A DNA stretch of 64,000 nt, from assembly GCF_025699065.1 (NCBI RefSeq), contig NZ_JAILWF010000002.1:186001-250000 (forward strand), given 5' to 3'. Shown one piece after another: positions 50,078 to 58,939 of this stretch. The DNA comes from Nitrosarchaeum sp. Lineage in GTDB: Archaea > Thermoproteota > Nitrososphaeria > Nitrososphaerales > Nitrosopumilaceae. Below the pieces are notes generated by a model. It had not been told where the DNA came from. It ran no database searches and worked only from the letters and a program-made list of their open reading frames with translations. Every line of letters begins with the position of its first letter. Position 1 is the stretch's first letter. The translations under genes were made by a program, and so were the position numbers.

Positions 50078-51025
50078 TTAAAAAGTATCCAATCCTTTAA
50101 AATCAATTTTTACAGAAAAACATTCATAGTCATTCATCTTTAATTCTGAAATAATTTTTTCTAAGTTTGACACATCGGATAAAGCAATAATACATCCACC
50201 TCCTCCTGCACCTGTAATTTTTGCCCCAAACGACGAATTCTCTGCTATTTTTATCATTTTTCGTAATTTTTCATTAGATATGCCTATTGTTTCTAAAAAT
50301 TCTTGATTATCTTTCATACATCTACCCAGTCCTTGTAAATCATTATTTTTTAACATGATTCTAACCCGATTTACTAATTCTAATTCTTTTTGACACATGA
50401 TGGAAAATTTTTCTTCATTTTTTTCTTTGAATTGCTTAACATTTGATACAACTATTTCTGTTGAATGCTCAATGTTAGAATTTGCAATAACGAGATGAAA
50501 GTTTGATTCAGATTTAATTTGAGAGAATCCTTTCTCTTTATCGTATTCCATCAGTCCACCAAACGTACAAACTGTACAATCTGCTCCAGATGTATTTTGA
50601 AAAATTGTTCTTTCTGCCTCTATAGCTAACTCTAAAATTTTTTCTTTACTAGTTTTTTCAAATAATTTAGATATTGCAGCTGCACCTGCTACACAACATG
50701 CAGATGAGGATCCTAATCCTACTCCTGATGGAATTTCTGATTTTACATAAATTTTAATTCCCTCTGATTGATTATATTTTTTAATCATTTTATTTGCTAA
50801 ATATACAAATGGTTTTAATGGTGAACTTATCTCATTCATTGATTTATTGAGTGAAACTTCTAGTTCTCCGATGTTTGATTTAATTATGATTTTGTTTTCA
50901 GGAATTCTTTCAGCTGTGACTGTAACTCTTTTATCAATAGCACAAAGAATTGCTTTTATTCCATATACAACAAAATGTTCTCCAAAAAGAATGACCTTTC
51001 CAGGTGCAGAAGCTTTAGAAATCAA
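50078..51025 (-). CDS. mvk: Mevalonate kinase
   Basis: This 315-residue GHMP kinase phosphorylates mevalonate. ASAPGKVILFGEHFVVYG is motif 1, IPSGVGLGSSSACCVAGAAA motif 2 (phosphate loop), and ITGAGGGGCIIAL motif 3. The start is TTG 51025, which overlaps the stop of the MEMO gene, so translation is coupled. In archaea the later steps go through phosphomevalonate and isopentenyl phosphate, whose kinase is the next gene. No decarboxylase is in this window. Confidence 0.93.
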   Translation of the reverse strand: MISKASAPGKVILFGEHFVVYGIKAILCAIDKRVTVTAERIPENKIIIKSNIGELEVSLNKSMNEISSPLKPFVYLANKMIKKYNQSEGIKIYVKSEIPSGVGLGSSSACCVAGAAAISKLFEKTSKEKILELAIEAERTIFQNTSGADCTVCTFGGLMEYDKEKGFSQIKSESNFHLVIANSNIEHSTEIVVSNVKQFKEKNEEKFSIMCQKELELVNRVRIMLKNNDLQGLGRCMKDNQEFLETIGISNEKLRKMIKIAENSSFGAKITGAGGGGCIIALSDVSNLEKIISELKMNDYECFSVKIDFKGLDTF

Positions 51026-51855
51026 GTGAAAATGATCGACCCATATCCAACAACAGAACTCTTATCTCCTGAAATATCTCCACTTGTGGCATATTTTAAT
51101 AACTCTCCTTTTGTTGCACCGATTTCTTTACATGCAATCATTGTTGATGCGATGGCACCATATCCACACGCACTAATGTCTTTTTTATGTAAAATATCAT
51201 AAAATCTGTCTACATCTAACTCTAAAATAGGCTCAATTAATGCTGAATCTTGTTCATGTGCAAACTCGTTAGACTCGTAATGTGTAAAATCTGAAGAACC
51301 TATGATCATGACTTTGTTTTTCTGAGCTATTTTTGCCATGGCAATACCCACTTTAATTGCAATTTCTTTACTCTGATTTATTAAAGCAATGGGAACTATT
51401 TTGAAATTTGTTGCAATCTCTTGTAACATTGGAATTTGTACTTCAAGACTGTGTTCTCTTGAATGAGAAAAATTATCTATTTCAATTATATCTGTTAATT
51501 TTGAAATCTCTTCTGCAATTTCAGAATCAACTTCGACTTCTCCTAGAGGCGTTTCCCATTTGGTATCTATCATTGTTGCTACACTACTTCCTATTCCCCA
51601 ATGATTTGGTCCTATGATGATGAATAGATCCGGTATGTCTGAAGATATTTCATAAAATGAGTTACATGCTATTGGACCAGAATATACATATCCTGCATGT
51701 GGGCAAATCGCTCCAAAAATTTTTTTTTTGATATTTGATGGTGGGATTTTACCTGGACCAAAATTATGTAAAAAGCATTCTTTGATTACTTTTTTTAATT
51801 CCTTTTTTTCATTTGGATAGAACATTCCGGCTACTGCCGGCGTTCTAATTTGCAT
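51022..51855 (-). CDS. MEMO1 family protein
   Basis: The 277-residue protein matches the MEMO/AmmeMemoRadiSam-B family. IRTPAVAGMFYPNEKKELKKVI is the N-terminus, GAICPHAGYVYSGPIACNSFYEI has the first conserved histidine, GPNHWGIGSSVA the second, and GSSDFTHYESNEFAHEQD the third, which together form an iron- or copper-binding dioxygenase-like site. Archaeal genomes often place this gene between rpsB and mvk, as here. Its function is not settled. Confidence 0.92.
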   Translation of the reverse strand: MQIRTPAVAGMFYPNEKKELKKVIKECFLHNFGPGKIPPSNIKKKIFGAICPHAGYVYSGPIACNSFYEISSDIPDLFIIIGPNHWGIGSSVATMIDTKWETPLGEVEVDSEIAEEISKLTDIIEIDNFSHSREHSLEVQIPMLQEIATNFKIVPIALINQSKEIAIKVGIAMAKIAQKNKVMIIGSSDFTHYESNEFAHEQDSALIEPILELDVDRFYDILHKKDISACGYGAIASTMIACKEIGATKGELLKYATSGDISGDKSSVVGYGSIIFT

Positions 51856-52478
51856 TACTCTATTTCCTCTTCCGTTATCTTTGTCTCAAAATCATCGATT
51901 TCGTATTTCATTGGTTCATCTTCTTTTAATTCTCCTCTTTCGATGAGAATTTGACGAACCAATAACCAATATACTGTGGCAAGAGCTTTTCTTCCTCTGT
52001 TGTTTGCAGGAATAATCACATCAAGTTTTGATGTAATGTTATCTGTATTCGAAATTCCAATTACTGGAATACCAGCATTTGTAGCTTCTGTAATTGCTTG
52101 TACATCCACTTGAGGATCAGAAATTAAAACTAATTTTGGTTCAATATAATATGGTAAAGATGGGTTTGTAAGAGTTCCAGGCATAAATCTCCCTAGTAAT
52201 TTTTTAGAACCTAGCATTTCACAAAATTTCTCAATTGGAGTATTGGCATACTGTCTAGCTGAGCATACAATTAGCTTATCTGTTCCTAAACGATTGATAA
52301 ATTTAGCTGCTGTTTTGATTTTTTCTAATGTTATATCAATATCTAACATGTAAAGTCCTTCAGGACTGGCTTTTGTGATAAACGGAGTCATGAACTTCGT
52401 CTTTACTGGAGTTCCTACTCTGATTCCAGTAGATAAGATCTTCTTTTTGATATCTGTGGATTCTGCTTGTTCACTCAT
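51855..52478 (-). CDS. rpsB: 30S ribosomal protein S2
   Basis: The 207-residue protein is the archaeal/eukaryotic-type S2 (uS2) of the small subunit. TPFITKASPEGLYMLDIDITLEKIKTAAKFI and PGTLTNPSLPYYIEPKLVLISDPQVDVQAITEATNAGIPVIGISNTD are strongly conserved. The C-terminal tail is acidic. It is in the usual archaeal order after eno, and the stop shares bases with the MEMO start. Confidence 0.96.
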   Translation of the reverse strand: MSEQAESTDIKKKILSTGIRVGTPVKTKFMTPFITKASPEGLYMLDIDITLEKIKTAAKFINRLGTDKLIVCSARQYANTPIEKFCEMLGSKKLLGRFMPGTLTNPSLPYYIEPKLVLISDPQVDVQAITEATNAGIPVIGISNTDNITSKLDVIIPANNRGRKALATVYWLLVRQILIERGELKEDEPMKYEIDDFETKITEEEIE

Positions 52479-52485
52479 AGCGATT

Positions 52486-53724
52486 TTAAATCTCTGCCAT
52501 ACCGCGTATTAAATCATGCTCTGATAGGCGTATGAGCTCATTTAGCTTTGCGACCCTTTCTCCACCTACTATGCCAACTTTGAGCATTTTTGACTTTGTT
52601 GCTAATCCTATATGAGCAATATGTGAATCTGTAGATTCTCCAGATCTATGTGATGTGATTAATTTTATGTTATTTTGATTAGCTACTTTGGCAAATTCAA
52701 ATGCATCATAAAGACTACCTGCCTGATTGACTTTTAGGATTGCAGCATTACATGATTTCATGTTGATTGCCTTTGTTAGGACGTCTTTATTTGTAACCGT
52801 TAGATCATCTCCTGTTACTAATGTTTTTGGAAATTTAGTAGTTAATTCTGCCATATCTTCAAAAGCTTCTTCATGAACTGCATCTTCTGCATAAATTAAT
52901 TTGTATTTTTTAATAATATTTGCTGCAAATTCAATTTGTTCTTCTGAAGAATTTACAAATCCTGCTCTTTCGTAAACATATTTCTCTTTTTCTTCACTCC
53001 ATTGGGTAGATGACGCAAAATCTACTCCTAATGCCACTTCTTTACCTAATGTAAATCCCAAATTCTCACAAGCTTTTGCTGAAAGTTCTAATGCTTTTTC
53101 ATTTTTTAGTTTTGGAGCCCATCCTCCTTCGTCCCCTCGTCCATTAGTAAAACTTGGATCTTCTTTTTCTAAAATACGACGTAATTCCTTATGAACTGCC
53201 AAATTAGTTTCAATTGCATCTCTAATTGTTTTTGTTCCTATGGCACAAATCAAAATTTCTTGTATGTCTGGAGTTCCTGGTCCTGCATGTGCCCCTCCTC
53301 CTAAAATATTTCCTAAAGGAAACGGAAATTTGAAAGATGACTCTGAAGATAATGTTTGAAACAAAGAAGTGTCATTTGCTTTTGACGCTGATTCCATTGA
53401 AGCAATACTTACTGCAAATGCAAGGGCACCTCCAATTTTTGCATAATTTGAAGATTGATCTATACTTCTTAGTGTATCATGTACGGTCTTCAAATCTGAC
53501 GATTCTAAACCAATAAATTTTTGAGCATTCTTATTTAACATTCTAAGGCTTTCTTCAGGTTTTTCATTTGGGAAACTTACTGCTTCATACTTTCCAACAC
53601 TTGCTCCTGAAGGTGCACAAACTCTGCCTAGAAATTTATTTTCTGATATGATGTCAACTTCGATAGTTTTACTTCCACGACTATTGTAAATAATACGTCC
53701 GTTAATGGATGTTATTTTTGACAA
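52486..53724 (-). CDS. eno: Enolase
   Basis: The 412-residue enzyme interconverts 2-phosphoglycerate and phosphoenolpyruvate. RGSKTIEVDI and APSGASVGKYEAV form the N-domain and loop 1. GRGDEGGWAPKL holds the loop-2 glutamate. YAEDAVHEEAFEDM and LVTGDDLTVTN carry metal ligands, and SHRSGESTDSHIAHI the catalytic-side motif. The start is TTG 53724, immediately after the rpoN stop. The normal motif set indicates an active enzyme for gluconeogenesis. Confidence 0.96.
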   Translation of the reverse strand: MSKITSINGRIIYNSRGSKTIEVDIISENKFLGRVCAPSGASVGKYEAVSFPNEKPEESLRMLNKNAQKFIGLESSDLKTVHDTLRSIDQSSNYAKIGGALAFAVSIASMESASKANDTSLFQTLSSESSFKFPFPLGNILGGGAHAGPGTPDIQEILICAIGTKTIRDAIETNLAVHKELRRILEKEDPSFTNGRGDEGGWAPKLKNEKALELSAKACENLGFTLGKEVALGVDFASSTQWSEEKEKYVYERAGFVNSSEEQIEFAANIIKKYKLIYAEDAVHEEAFEDMAELTTKFPKTLVTGDDLTVTNKDVLTKAINMKSCNAAILKVNQAGSLYDAFEFAKVANQNNIKLITSHRSGESTDSHIAHIGLATKSKMLKVGIVGGERVAKLNELIRLSEHDLIRGMAEI

Positions 53725-53725
53725 A

Positions 53726-53962
53726 CTATTCTAATTCTGATTGGACTTCTTGGTGTCTTCTTTGGATTGCTTCATAAAATGGAATAACCTGTTGAATAGT
53801 TTCCACTGTAGTCAAAAGCATTCTTCTACAACAATATCTGTTAATTCCCAAAGAATCTAGTCCTTTAGCTGGATCTTCTCCAGATCTTACTTTATTTTGA
53901 TAATCTTCATACTTATCAGCAATTAAATTTCCACAGGTAAAACATCTAACAGGAATTAACAT
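53726..53962 (-). CDS. rpoN: DNA-directed RNA polymerase subunit N
   Basis: The 78-residue zinc subunit begins MLIPVRCFTCGNLIADKY and contains INRYCCRRMLL, the paired cysteine motif that binds zinc. Archaeal RpoN and eukaryotic RPB10 share this pattern. ATG 53962 is chosen because the TATA box lies about 27 bp upstream; the open frame starts earlier at 53998. The C-terminal tail is slightly longer than usual. It heads the operon with enolase and S2. Confidence 0.95.
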   Translation of the reverse strand: MLIPVRCFTCGNLIADKYEDYQNKVRSGEDPAKGLDSLGINRYCCRRMLLTTVETIQQVIPFYEAIQRRHQEVQSELE

Positions 53963-53985
53963 ACGTACAAAAAAGTAATCAAGGA

Positions 53986-53994
53986 TTATAAAAA
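53986..53994. promoter_or_regulatory. TATA box shared by tRNA-Leu and rpoN
   Basis: TTATAAAAA lies about 26 bp upstream of the tRNA-Leu gene (54015) on the plus strand and, read in reverse as TTTTTATAA, about 27 bp upstream of rpoN ATG 53962. The 52-bp gap has no second TATA-like element. Confidence 0.65.
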
Positions 53995-54014
53995 CCATAC
54001 AAGGATTTTTTGTT

Positions 54015-54099
54015 GCGGGTGTCGCCCAGCCTGGCCAAAGGCGCTAGCTTGAGGGGTTAGTCTCTTAGGAGTTCGTGGGTTCAAATCCCATCACCCGCA
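54015..54099 (+). tRNA. tRNA-Leu (GAG)
   Basis: The acceptor GCGGGTG pairs with CACCCGC with discriminator A. The anticodon arm CTAGC-TTGAGGG-GTTAG gives GAG, and the long variable arm TCTCTTAGGAGTTC fits the class II leucine tRNA. The T arm is GTGGG-TTCAAAT-CCCAT. CCA is not encoded. Confidence 0.95.
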
Positions 54100-54122
54100 T
54101 ATTATTTAATTTAATGTAGATT

Positions 54123-54737
54123 CTATTTTTGAAGTTTGTTTAACGTTGCAATTAGATCTGAACGCCTTTTCTCTTCAGTAATTGCACCTCTTACATCATC
54201 AATTAAAATACGATCTACGTCTATTTTTCTTCTAGCTTCTTTTACCACTTTATCATACATTGAAAATGGATACAAATTCAAATACAAATTTTCCATCACT
54301 TCAAAAATTCTTGTTGCCTCCTCAATATCTCCAATTCTAATTTTATCGAAAATCATTCTTTTTAATTCTCCTATGCAATCCATTAATCCTAAAACATATG
54401 ATTCTGGCATTACTCCTAATTCTTTTTCTGAAGGAATTTCCTTTTTTTCAATTATGGCTATTAATGATGCAGCCTCGACAAATTCTTGTTCAGGTGTAAT
54501 CATATATTTTCGAAGATCTGGTGTAGTTTTTTTCTTATATTTTTTTAACAAAACATCCGCTTGTTTAAGATAGTTTTTTGCTGTTTTAACATCTCCCTTA
54601 TGAGACGATATGATTGATTTACTAGAAATAATTATTATTTCTCTTGTATTTTTTAATAAAAATTCTCTGGCATCCTGACTTTCTGTTAAAGATTTTGCAA
54701 TTTTATTTAAAGATGGCTTTACTTTCTTTAATGTCAT
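54123..54737 (-). CDS. Translin family protein
   Basis: The 204-residue, all-helical protein belongs to the translin/TRAX family of RNA- and DNA-binding octamers. EQEFVEAASLIAII and LGVMPESYVLGLMDCIGELKRMIFDKIRIGDIEEATRIFEVMENLY match the family core. Archaeal translins have nuclease-related relatives. ATG 54737 is preferred because GATTTATTC lies about 28 bp upstream. It is divergent from the nnrE operon. Confidence 0.88.
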   Translation of the reverse strand: MTLKKVKPSLNKIAKSLTESQDAREFLLKNTREIIIISSKSIISSHKGDVKTAKNYLKQADVLLKKYKKKTTPDLRKYMITPEQEFVEAASLIAIIEKKEIPSEKELGVMPESYVLGLMDCIGELKRMIFDKIRIGDIEEATRIFEVMENLYLNLYPFSMYDKVVKEARRKIDVDRILIDDVRGAITEEKRRSDLIATLNKLQK

Positions 54738-54810
54738 GTTGATGTATGGCAAAAGTCTAGAATAAATCATTTGCCAAAGCTCTTATTTTGGAATAATTCT
54801 TTTCTATATT

Positions 54811-55458
54811 ATGGAGATAACTGTAGATCAAATGTATCAAATAGAAAATAATGGCCACGCTATGGGTTTTTTAAAAAAATTTATGATGGAAAATGCAGGA
54901 GCTGCAGCTGTACGACGATTGATTGAAAAATTTGGAGATGTCACTTCAAAAAATATTTTGATTTTTGTGGGTATGGGCAATAATGGTGGTGATGGTCTAG
55001 TTATGGCAAGACATCTATCTGGATATGGAGCTATGGTGACAGTACAACTTTTAGGATCTCCTGATAAAATAAAAACTGAAGAAAGTTCTTGGAATTGGTC
55101 TATTTTAAAGAAAATGCCTTCTGTAAAATTATTTAGCGGTGATAATTTACATTTTGATTTTATTCCAGATATGATTATTGATGCAATTCTAGGTACTGGA
55201 ATATCTGGTGAAATTCGAGAACCATATGTGTCTGCAATTAATTACATTAACAATTCTAATTGCTTCAAGTTTGCAGTAGATGTCCCATCTGGATTAGATC
55301 CACAAACCGGAGAAACTGCAAATATCTTTGTAAAATCTGACATGACCGTAACATTTCATAAAATGAAACAGGGTATACCAAAAAGAAAAGATTTGACTGG
55401 TGAATTATATGCAGAGAAGATAGGAATTCCTCCAGAAGCTGAAGAGGGAGTATTATGA
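54811..55458 (+). CDS. nnrE: NAD(P)H-hydrate epimerase (YjeF N-terminal domain)
   Basis: The 215-residue enzyme repairs hydrated NAD(P)H by epimerisation. MENAGAAAVRRLIEKFG and VGMGNNGGDGLVMARHLSGYG are the conserved YjeF-N motifs, and DAILGTGISGEIREPY follows. The dehydratase domain is not fused, unlike in most bacteria. It is the first gene of a three-gene operon with ATGA overlaps to the MBL-fold gene and cobT. Confidence 0.93.
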   Translation: MEITVDQMYQIENNGHAMGFLKKFMMENAGAAAVRRLIEKFGDVTSKNILIFVGMGNNGGDGLVMARHLSGYGAMVTVQLLGSPDKIKTEESSWNWSILKKMPSVKLFSGDNLHFDFIPDMIIDAILGTGISGEIREPYVSAINYINNSNCFKFAVDVPSGLDPQTGETANIFVKSDMTVTFHKMKQGIPKRKDLTGELYAEKIGIPPEAEEGVL

Positions 55459-56066
55459 AAGTACATCAGATTCAAGTTGGAAACATGCAAAATTTTACTT
55501 ATGTTGTAGAGGATGAAGAGACTGATGAGGCTATAGTAATTGATCCATCTTGGGATCTTGACCAAATCGAACAAATCATCCAACGAAATAATTTAAAAAT
55601 AAAATATATCGTAAACACCCATCATCATTTTGATCATACTCTCGGAAATGAGGGTATGGTGAAATTAACCAATGCACAAATAATTCAGCATGAAAAATCA
55701 GAATTAAAACATGATATTACTGTAAAAGATGGTGATATAATTGAATTTGGGAATTCAAAGTTGACTGTTTTACACACTCCCGGTCATTCACAGGATAGCA
55801 TGTGTTTAATTGGAGATGGAAAAATTTTTTCTGGTGACACTCTTTTTGTAGGAAATTGTGGACGAATAGATCTACCTGGAGGAAGTGCCAAAGAATTGTA
55901 TCACAGCCTTTTTGATACTCTTTATTCGTTAAATGATGATCTAATTCTTTACTGTGGGCATAATTATGGAGGTTCTTTAACATCTACTATTGGAAAAGAA
56001 AAGTTGACTAATTTTGTCATGCAAAAACGAACTGAACAAGAATTTCTTGACATGATGGGACAATGA
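55455..56066 (+). CDS. Metallo-beta-lactamase fold hydrolase (glyoxalase II-like)
   Basis: The 203-residue enzyme has the binuclear metal motif THHHFDHTLGN (about 54-64), the HTPGHSQDSMC histidine, GDTLFVGNCGRIDL with the bridging aspartate, and YCGHNYGG with the last histidine. The full set suggests an active thioesterase or related hydrolase of the GloB group. The start overlaps nnrE by four bases, and the stop overlaps cobT by four bases. The physiological substrate is not known. Confidence 0.9.
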   Translation: MKVHQIQVGNMQNFTYVVEDEETDEAIVIDPSWDLDQIEQIIQRNNLKIKYIVNTHHHFDHTLGNEGMVKLTNAQIIQHEKSELKHDITVKDGDIIEFGNSKLTVLHTPGHSQDSMCLIGDGKIFSGDTLFVGNCGRIDLPGGSAKELYHSLFDTLYSLNDDLILYCGHNYGGSLTSTIGKEKLTNFVMQKRTEQEFLDMMGQ

Positions 56067-57136
56067 GCTATTTAGATGATTTTGAATTTTTTGGTAATGT
56101 AACCAAAGCCCAAAATTTTATTGATGATGTTAAATCTGGAAATTTTTTGTTCTCACTTGCAATATCTTATACTGAGACTTGTGAAATCCCCGGCATAACA
56201 TTTGCTGGTGCTGATAAAGATTCAATAAAATTTACTCCACCAGCAGACGCAGAATATCTTTACTATGGTTATTGTAAAACTATAGATAAAATTCCAATGA
56301 CACCTGACGGTAAACCTACTCCGGGTTTACTTACAAAGACAGCATTGGAATCATGTAGCATTCCACATATAGTAATTAATGCTGGAAGTAAGATTTCTCC
56401 ACAACTACCTTTCATCCAAACCGGTTTGTTACATGGACAAAATATTTCAGTTGAATCTGCGATGAACAATTCTCAAGTATCTCAGGCAGTAGATTATGGC
56501 AGAATGGTGGGACGAATACTTGCTTCAATGACTGATTGTTTGATTATAGGCGAAAGTATTCCGGGTGGTACAACCACTGCACTTGCTGTATTGCGTGGAT
56601 TGGGATTCAAAGCTAATGTAAGTTCTAGTATTCCAAATAATCCTGTAGACCTAAAAAATCAAATTGTAAATACTGCATTAGAAAGAATAACTTCGAAAAA
56701 TCCATACCATGTAATATCTGAAGTTGGTGATCCAATGATTGCTTTTGTAACTGGTATGTTAAGCTCAGCATCTGAAGTTACTAAGGTGATGTTGGCGGGT
56801 GGTACACAAATGACTGCTGTATTGGCATTTGCCTCAAAAATTGGTTTTAATGAACAAAACACTGCTATTGGAACTACTTCCTATATCACTGATGATGAGA
56901 GTGCAAATTTCAAATCACTTGTTTCAGAAATTGCTGATATTCCAGCAATAGCTGTAAAACCCGGACTTGTAAATTCCCAGTTTTCTGGACTAAAAGCATT
57001 CTCACAAGGATTTGCAAAGGAAGGAGTTGGTGCAGGTGGTAGTATGATTGCATCAATGATTAAAACTGGAAACAATGCAGCTAATTTTTTACCATTAGCC
57101 GAAAAAGAATACCATCGACTTTTTACTTCACTGTAA
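56063..57136 (+). CDS. cobT: CobT-like nicotinate-nucleotide phosphoribosyltransferase
   Basis: The 357-residue protein belongs to the archaeal branch of nicotinate-nucleotide-dimethylbenzimidazole phosphoribosyltransferases, which activates the lower ligand of cobalamin. ESIPGGTTTALAVLRGLGFKANVSSS and MLAGGTQMTAVLAFASKIGF are conserved, and KEGVGAGGSMIASM carries the C-terminal catalytic region. Ammonia-oxidising archaea make cobalamin, which supports this role. The gene is the third of the nnrE operon and ends within the convergent glmS. Confidence 0.85.
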   Translation: MSYLDDFEFFGNVTKAQNFIDDVKSGNFLFSLAISYTETCEIPGITFAGADKDSIKFTPPADAEYLYYGYCKTIDKIPMTPDGKPTPGLLTKTALESCSIPHIVINAGSKISPQLPFIQTGLLHGQNISVESAMNNSQVSQAVDYGRMVGRILASMTDCLIIGESIPGGTTTALAVLRGLGFKANVSSSIPNNPVDLKNQIVNTALERITSKNPYHVISEVGDPMIAFVTGMLSSASEVTKVMLAGGTQMTAVLAFASKIGFNEQNTAIGTTSYITDDESANFKSLVSEIADIPAIAVKPGLVNSQFSGLKAFSQGFAKEGVGAGGSMIASMIKTGNNAANFLPLAEKEYHRLFTSL

Positions 57137-58883
57137 CTGATTTAGCCAAATTCCTTGGATAATCTGGATCCGTATCTTTTTCAATTGCAGCATAATATGA
57201 TAATAACTGTATTGGAATTGTTTCTGAAATTGGATATGCCAATTCACTAGTTTTTGGAATTTCTATCCAATAATCATAAACATCACTTTTTTCATCTGAT
57301 ATGCCGATTATTTTTGCACCACGTGCCTTAATTTCTCTAGCACTCGTTAATGTGTCAGAATATGTGGAATCATTTGGATTAATTATTATCACAAAAACAT
57401 TGGAATCCATAAGTGCCAGAGGCCCATGTTTTAATTCTCCTCCAGCAATTCCTTCAGCATGAATGTATGTGAGTTCTTTTAACTTCAAAGCTGATTCTAT
57501 GGCTATTGGATAATGAACTCCTCTACCTAGAACGTAAATATCTGAGATCTCTTTAATTTCCTTAGCAATGTTTCTTACTTGAACGTGATTTTCAAGAATC
57601 CTTGAAATTGCATTTGAAATTTCTTTATAATCAATAACAAAACTTCCATTACAAATCACTTCTACTAATTTGTATATTACAATAATTTGTGATGTGAAAC
57701 TTTTTGTTGCAGCAACTCCTATTTCTGGACCACAATTCATACCAATAATGAAGTCTGATTCTCTTGCCAAAGATGATGTAAGCGAATTTACTATGGATAT
57801 GATCTTGCATTTCTCTTTTTTAGCAATGTTCACAGCTTCTAACACATCTGCACTTTCACCACTTTGAGAAATTGCAATTAATGTTGATTCTGGTTCAATT
57901 ATTTGAGATGAAAATTGTAATTCACTTGAAATTATGGTGTCTGTCTTAATTTTTGCATATTTTGCTAAGATTTGTTTTGCTATTAGCGCTGCATTATAGC
58001 TAGTTCCGCTTCCTGTTATGTAGATATTATTTGAATTTTTAATTTGATTTCCTGCATTTTTTATGGCATTTTTAGTATTCTCTCCTGATTTGAATATAAT
58101 GTCAGGTTGTTCTGAAATTTCTTTTAATGTAAAATGTGCATAAGCCCCTTTGTATGCATCTGCAAATTCTTTTGATACTTTAGTAATTTGCTGTTTTACG
58201 ACATTTCCATTAAAATCAAAAATTTCTAATTTATTTTTATCAATTAAAACAAAATTTCCATTTTCAATGTATATTGCATTATCTGTTTGTTCAATGAATC
58301 CTAAAACATCACTTGATAGAAAATAACTATTTTTTCCAATTCCCACAATTAACGGCTCATGAAACCTTGCTGCAGCCATTTGACCATTCTCAAACATTGC
58401 AACAAATGCATAATTTCCTTTCAACTCTGATACTGTTTTGATTATTGAATCTTTGACATTTTTTACACTCTCATAATTTTTTTGAAGAAGATTCGCTATT
58501 ACTTCGCTATCTGTTTCACTTTTGAAAATATATCCATCTTTTTCTAGCTGTTTTTTTAATTCTTCAAAATTCTCTATAATTCCATTGTGTACAATTGCTA
58601 ATTTTCCAGAATTACTGGGATGTGGGTGTGCATTAACATCTGTAACCTTTCCATGAGTTGCCCATCTAGTATGGCCTATGCCAATTTTTCCGGGTAATGT
58701 GTCAAGTTGAACCTTGGAATTTACCTCTTCTACTTTCCCAATTCCTTTTTTTAATTCAATTTGACTATTTGATTCAGTTGCAACTCCTACACTGTCATAT
58801 CCACGATATTCCATTCTCCTTAATCCTTTGACTATTATGGGTGCAGCTACTTCATTTCCATAATACCCTATAATTGAACACAT
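57123..58883 (-). CDS. glmS: Glutamine-fructose-6-phosphate aminotransferase (isomerizing)
   Basis: The 586-residue enzyme makes glucosamine-6-phosphate. The N-terminal domain starts MCSIIGYYGNE, and Cys2 is the glutaminase nucleophile after removal of Met1. HTRWATHGKVTDVNAHPH is the glutamine-binding motif. The two SIS sugar-isomerase domains follow (ITGSGTSYNAALIAK and VLGRGVHYPIAIESALKLKELTYIHAEG). The C-terminus DPDYPRNLAKSVTVK is the conserved tail. Its last 14 bases overlap the convergent cobT. Confidence 0.96.
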   Translation of the reverse strand: MCSIIGYYGNEVAAPIIVKGLRRMEYRGYDSVGVATESNSQIELKKGIGKVEEVNSKVQLDTLPGKIGIGHTRWATHGKVTDVNAHPHPSNSGKLAIVHNGIIENFEELKKQLEKDGYIFKSETDSEVIANLLQKNYESVKNVKDSIIKTVSELKGNYAFVAMFENGQMAAARFHEPLIVGIGKNSYFLSSDVLGFIEQTDNAIYIENGNFVLIDKNKLEIFDFNGNVVKQQITKVSKEFADAYKGAYAHFTLKEISEQPDIIFKSGENTKNAIKNAGNQIKNSNNIYITGSGTSYNAALIAKQILAKYAKIKTDTIISSELQFSSQIIEPESTLIAISQSGESADVLEAVNIAKKEKCKIISIVNSLTSSLARESDFIIGMNCGPEIGVAATKSFTSQIIVIYKLVEVICNGSFVIDYKEISNAISRILENHVQVRNIAKEIKEISDIYVLGRGVHYPIAIESALKLKELTYIHAEGIAGGELKHGPLALMDSNVFVIIINPNDSTYSDTLTSAREIKARGAKIIGISDEKSDVYDYWIEIPKTSELAYPISETIPIQLLSYYAAIEKDTDPDYPRNLAKSVTVK

Positions 58884-58939
58884 GGTTAATCTATTTTATA
58901 ATATGAGGGGTTATTTACTGTTAGACTTGTTTTTTATTA

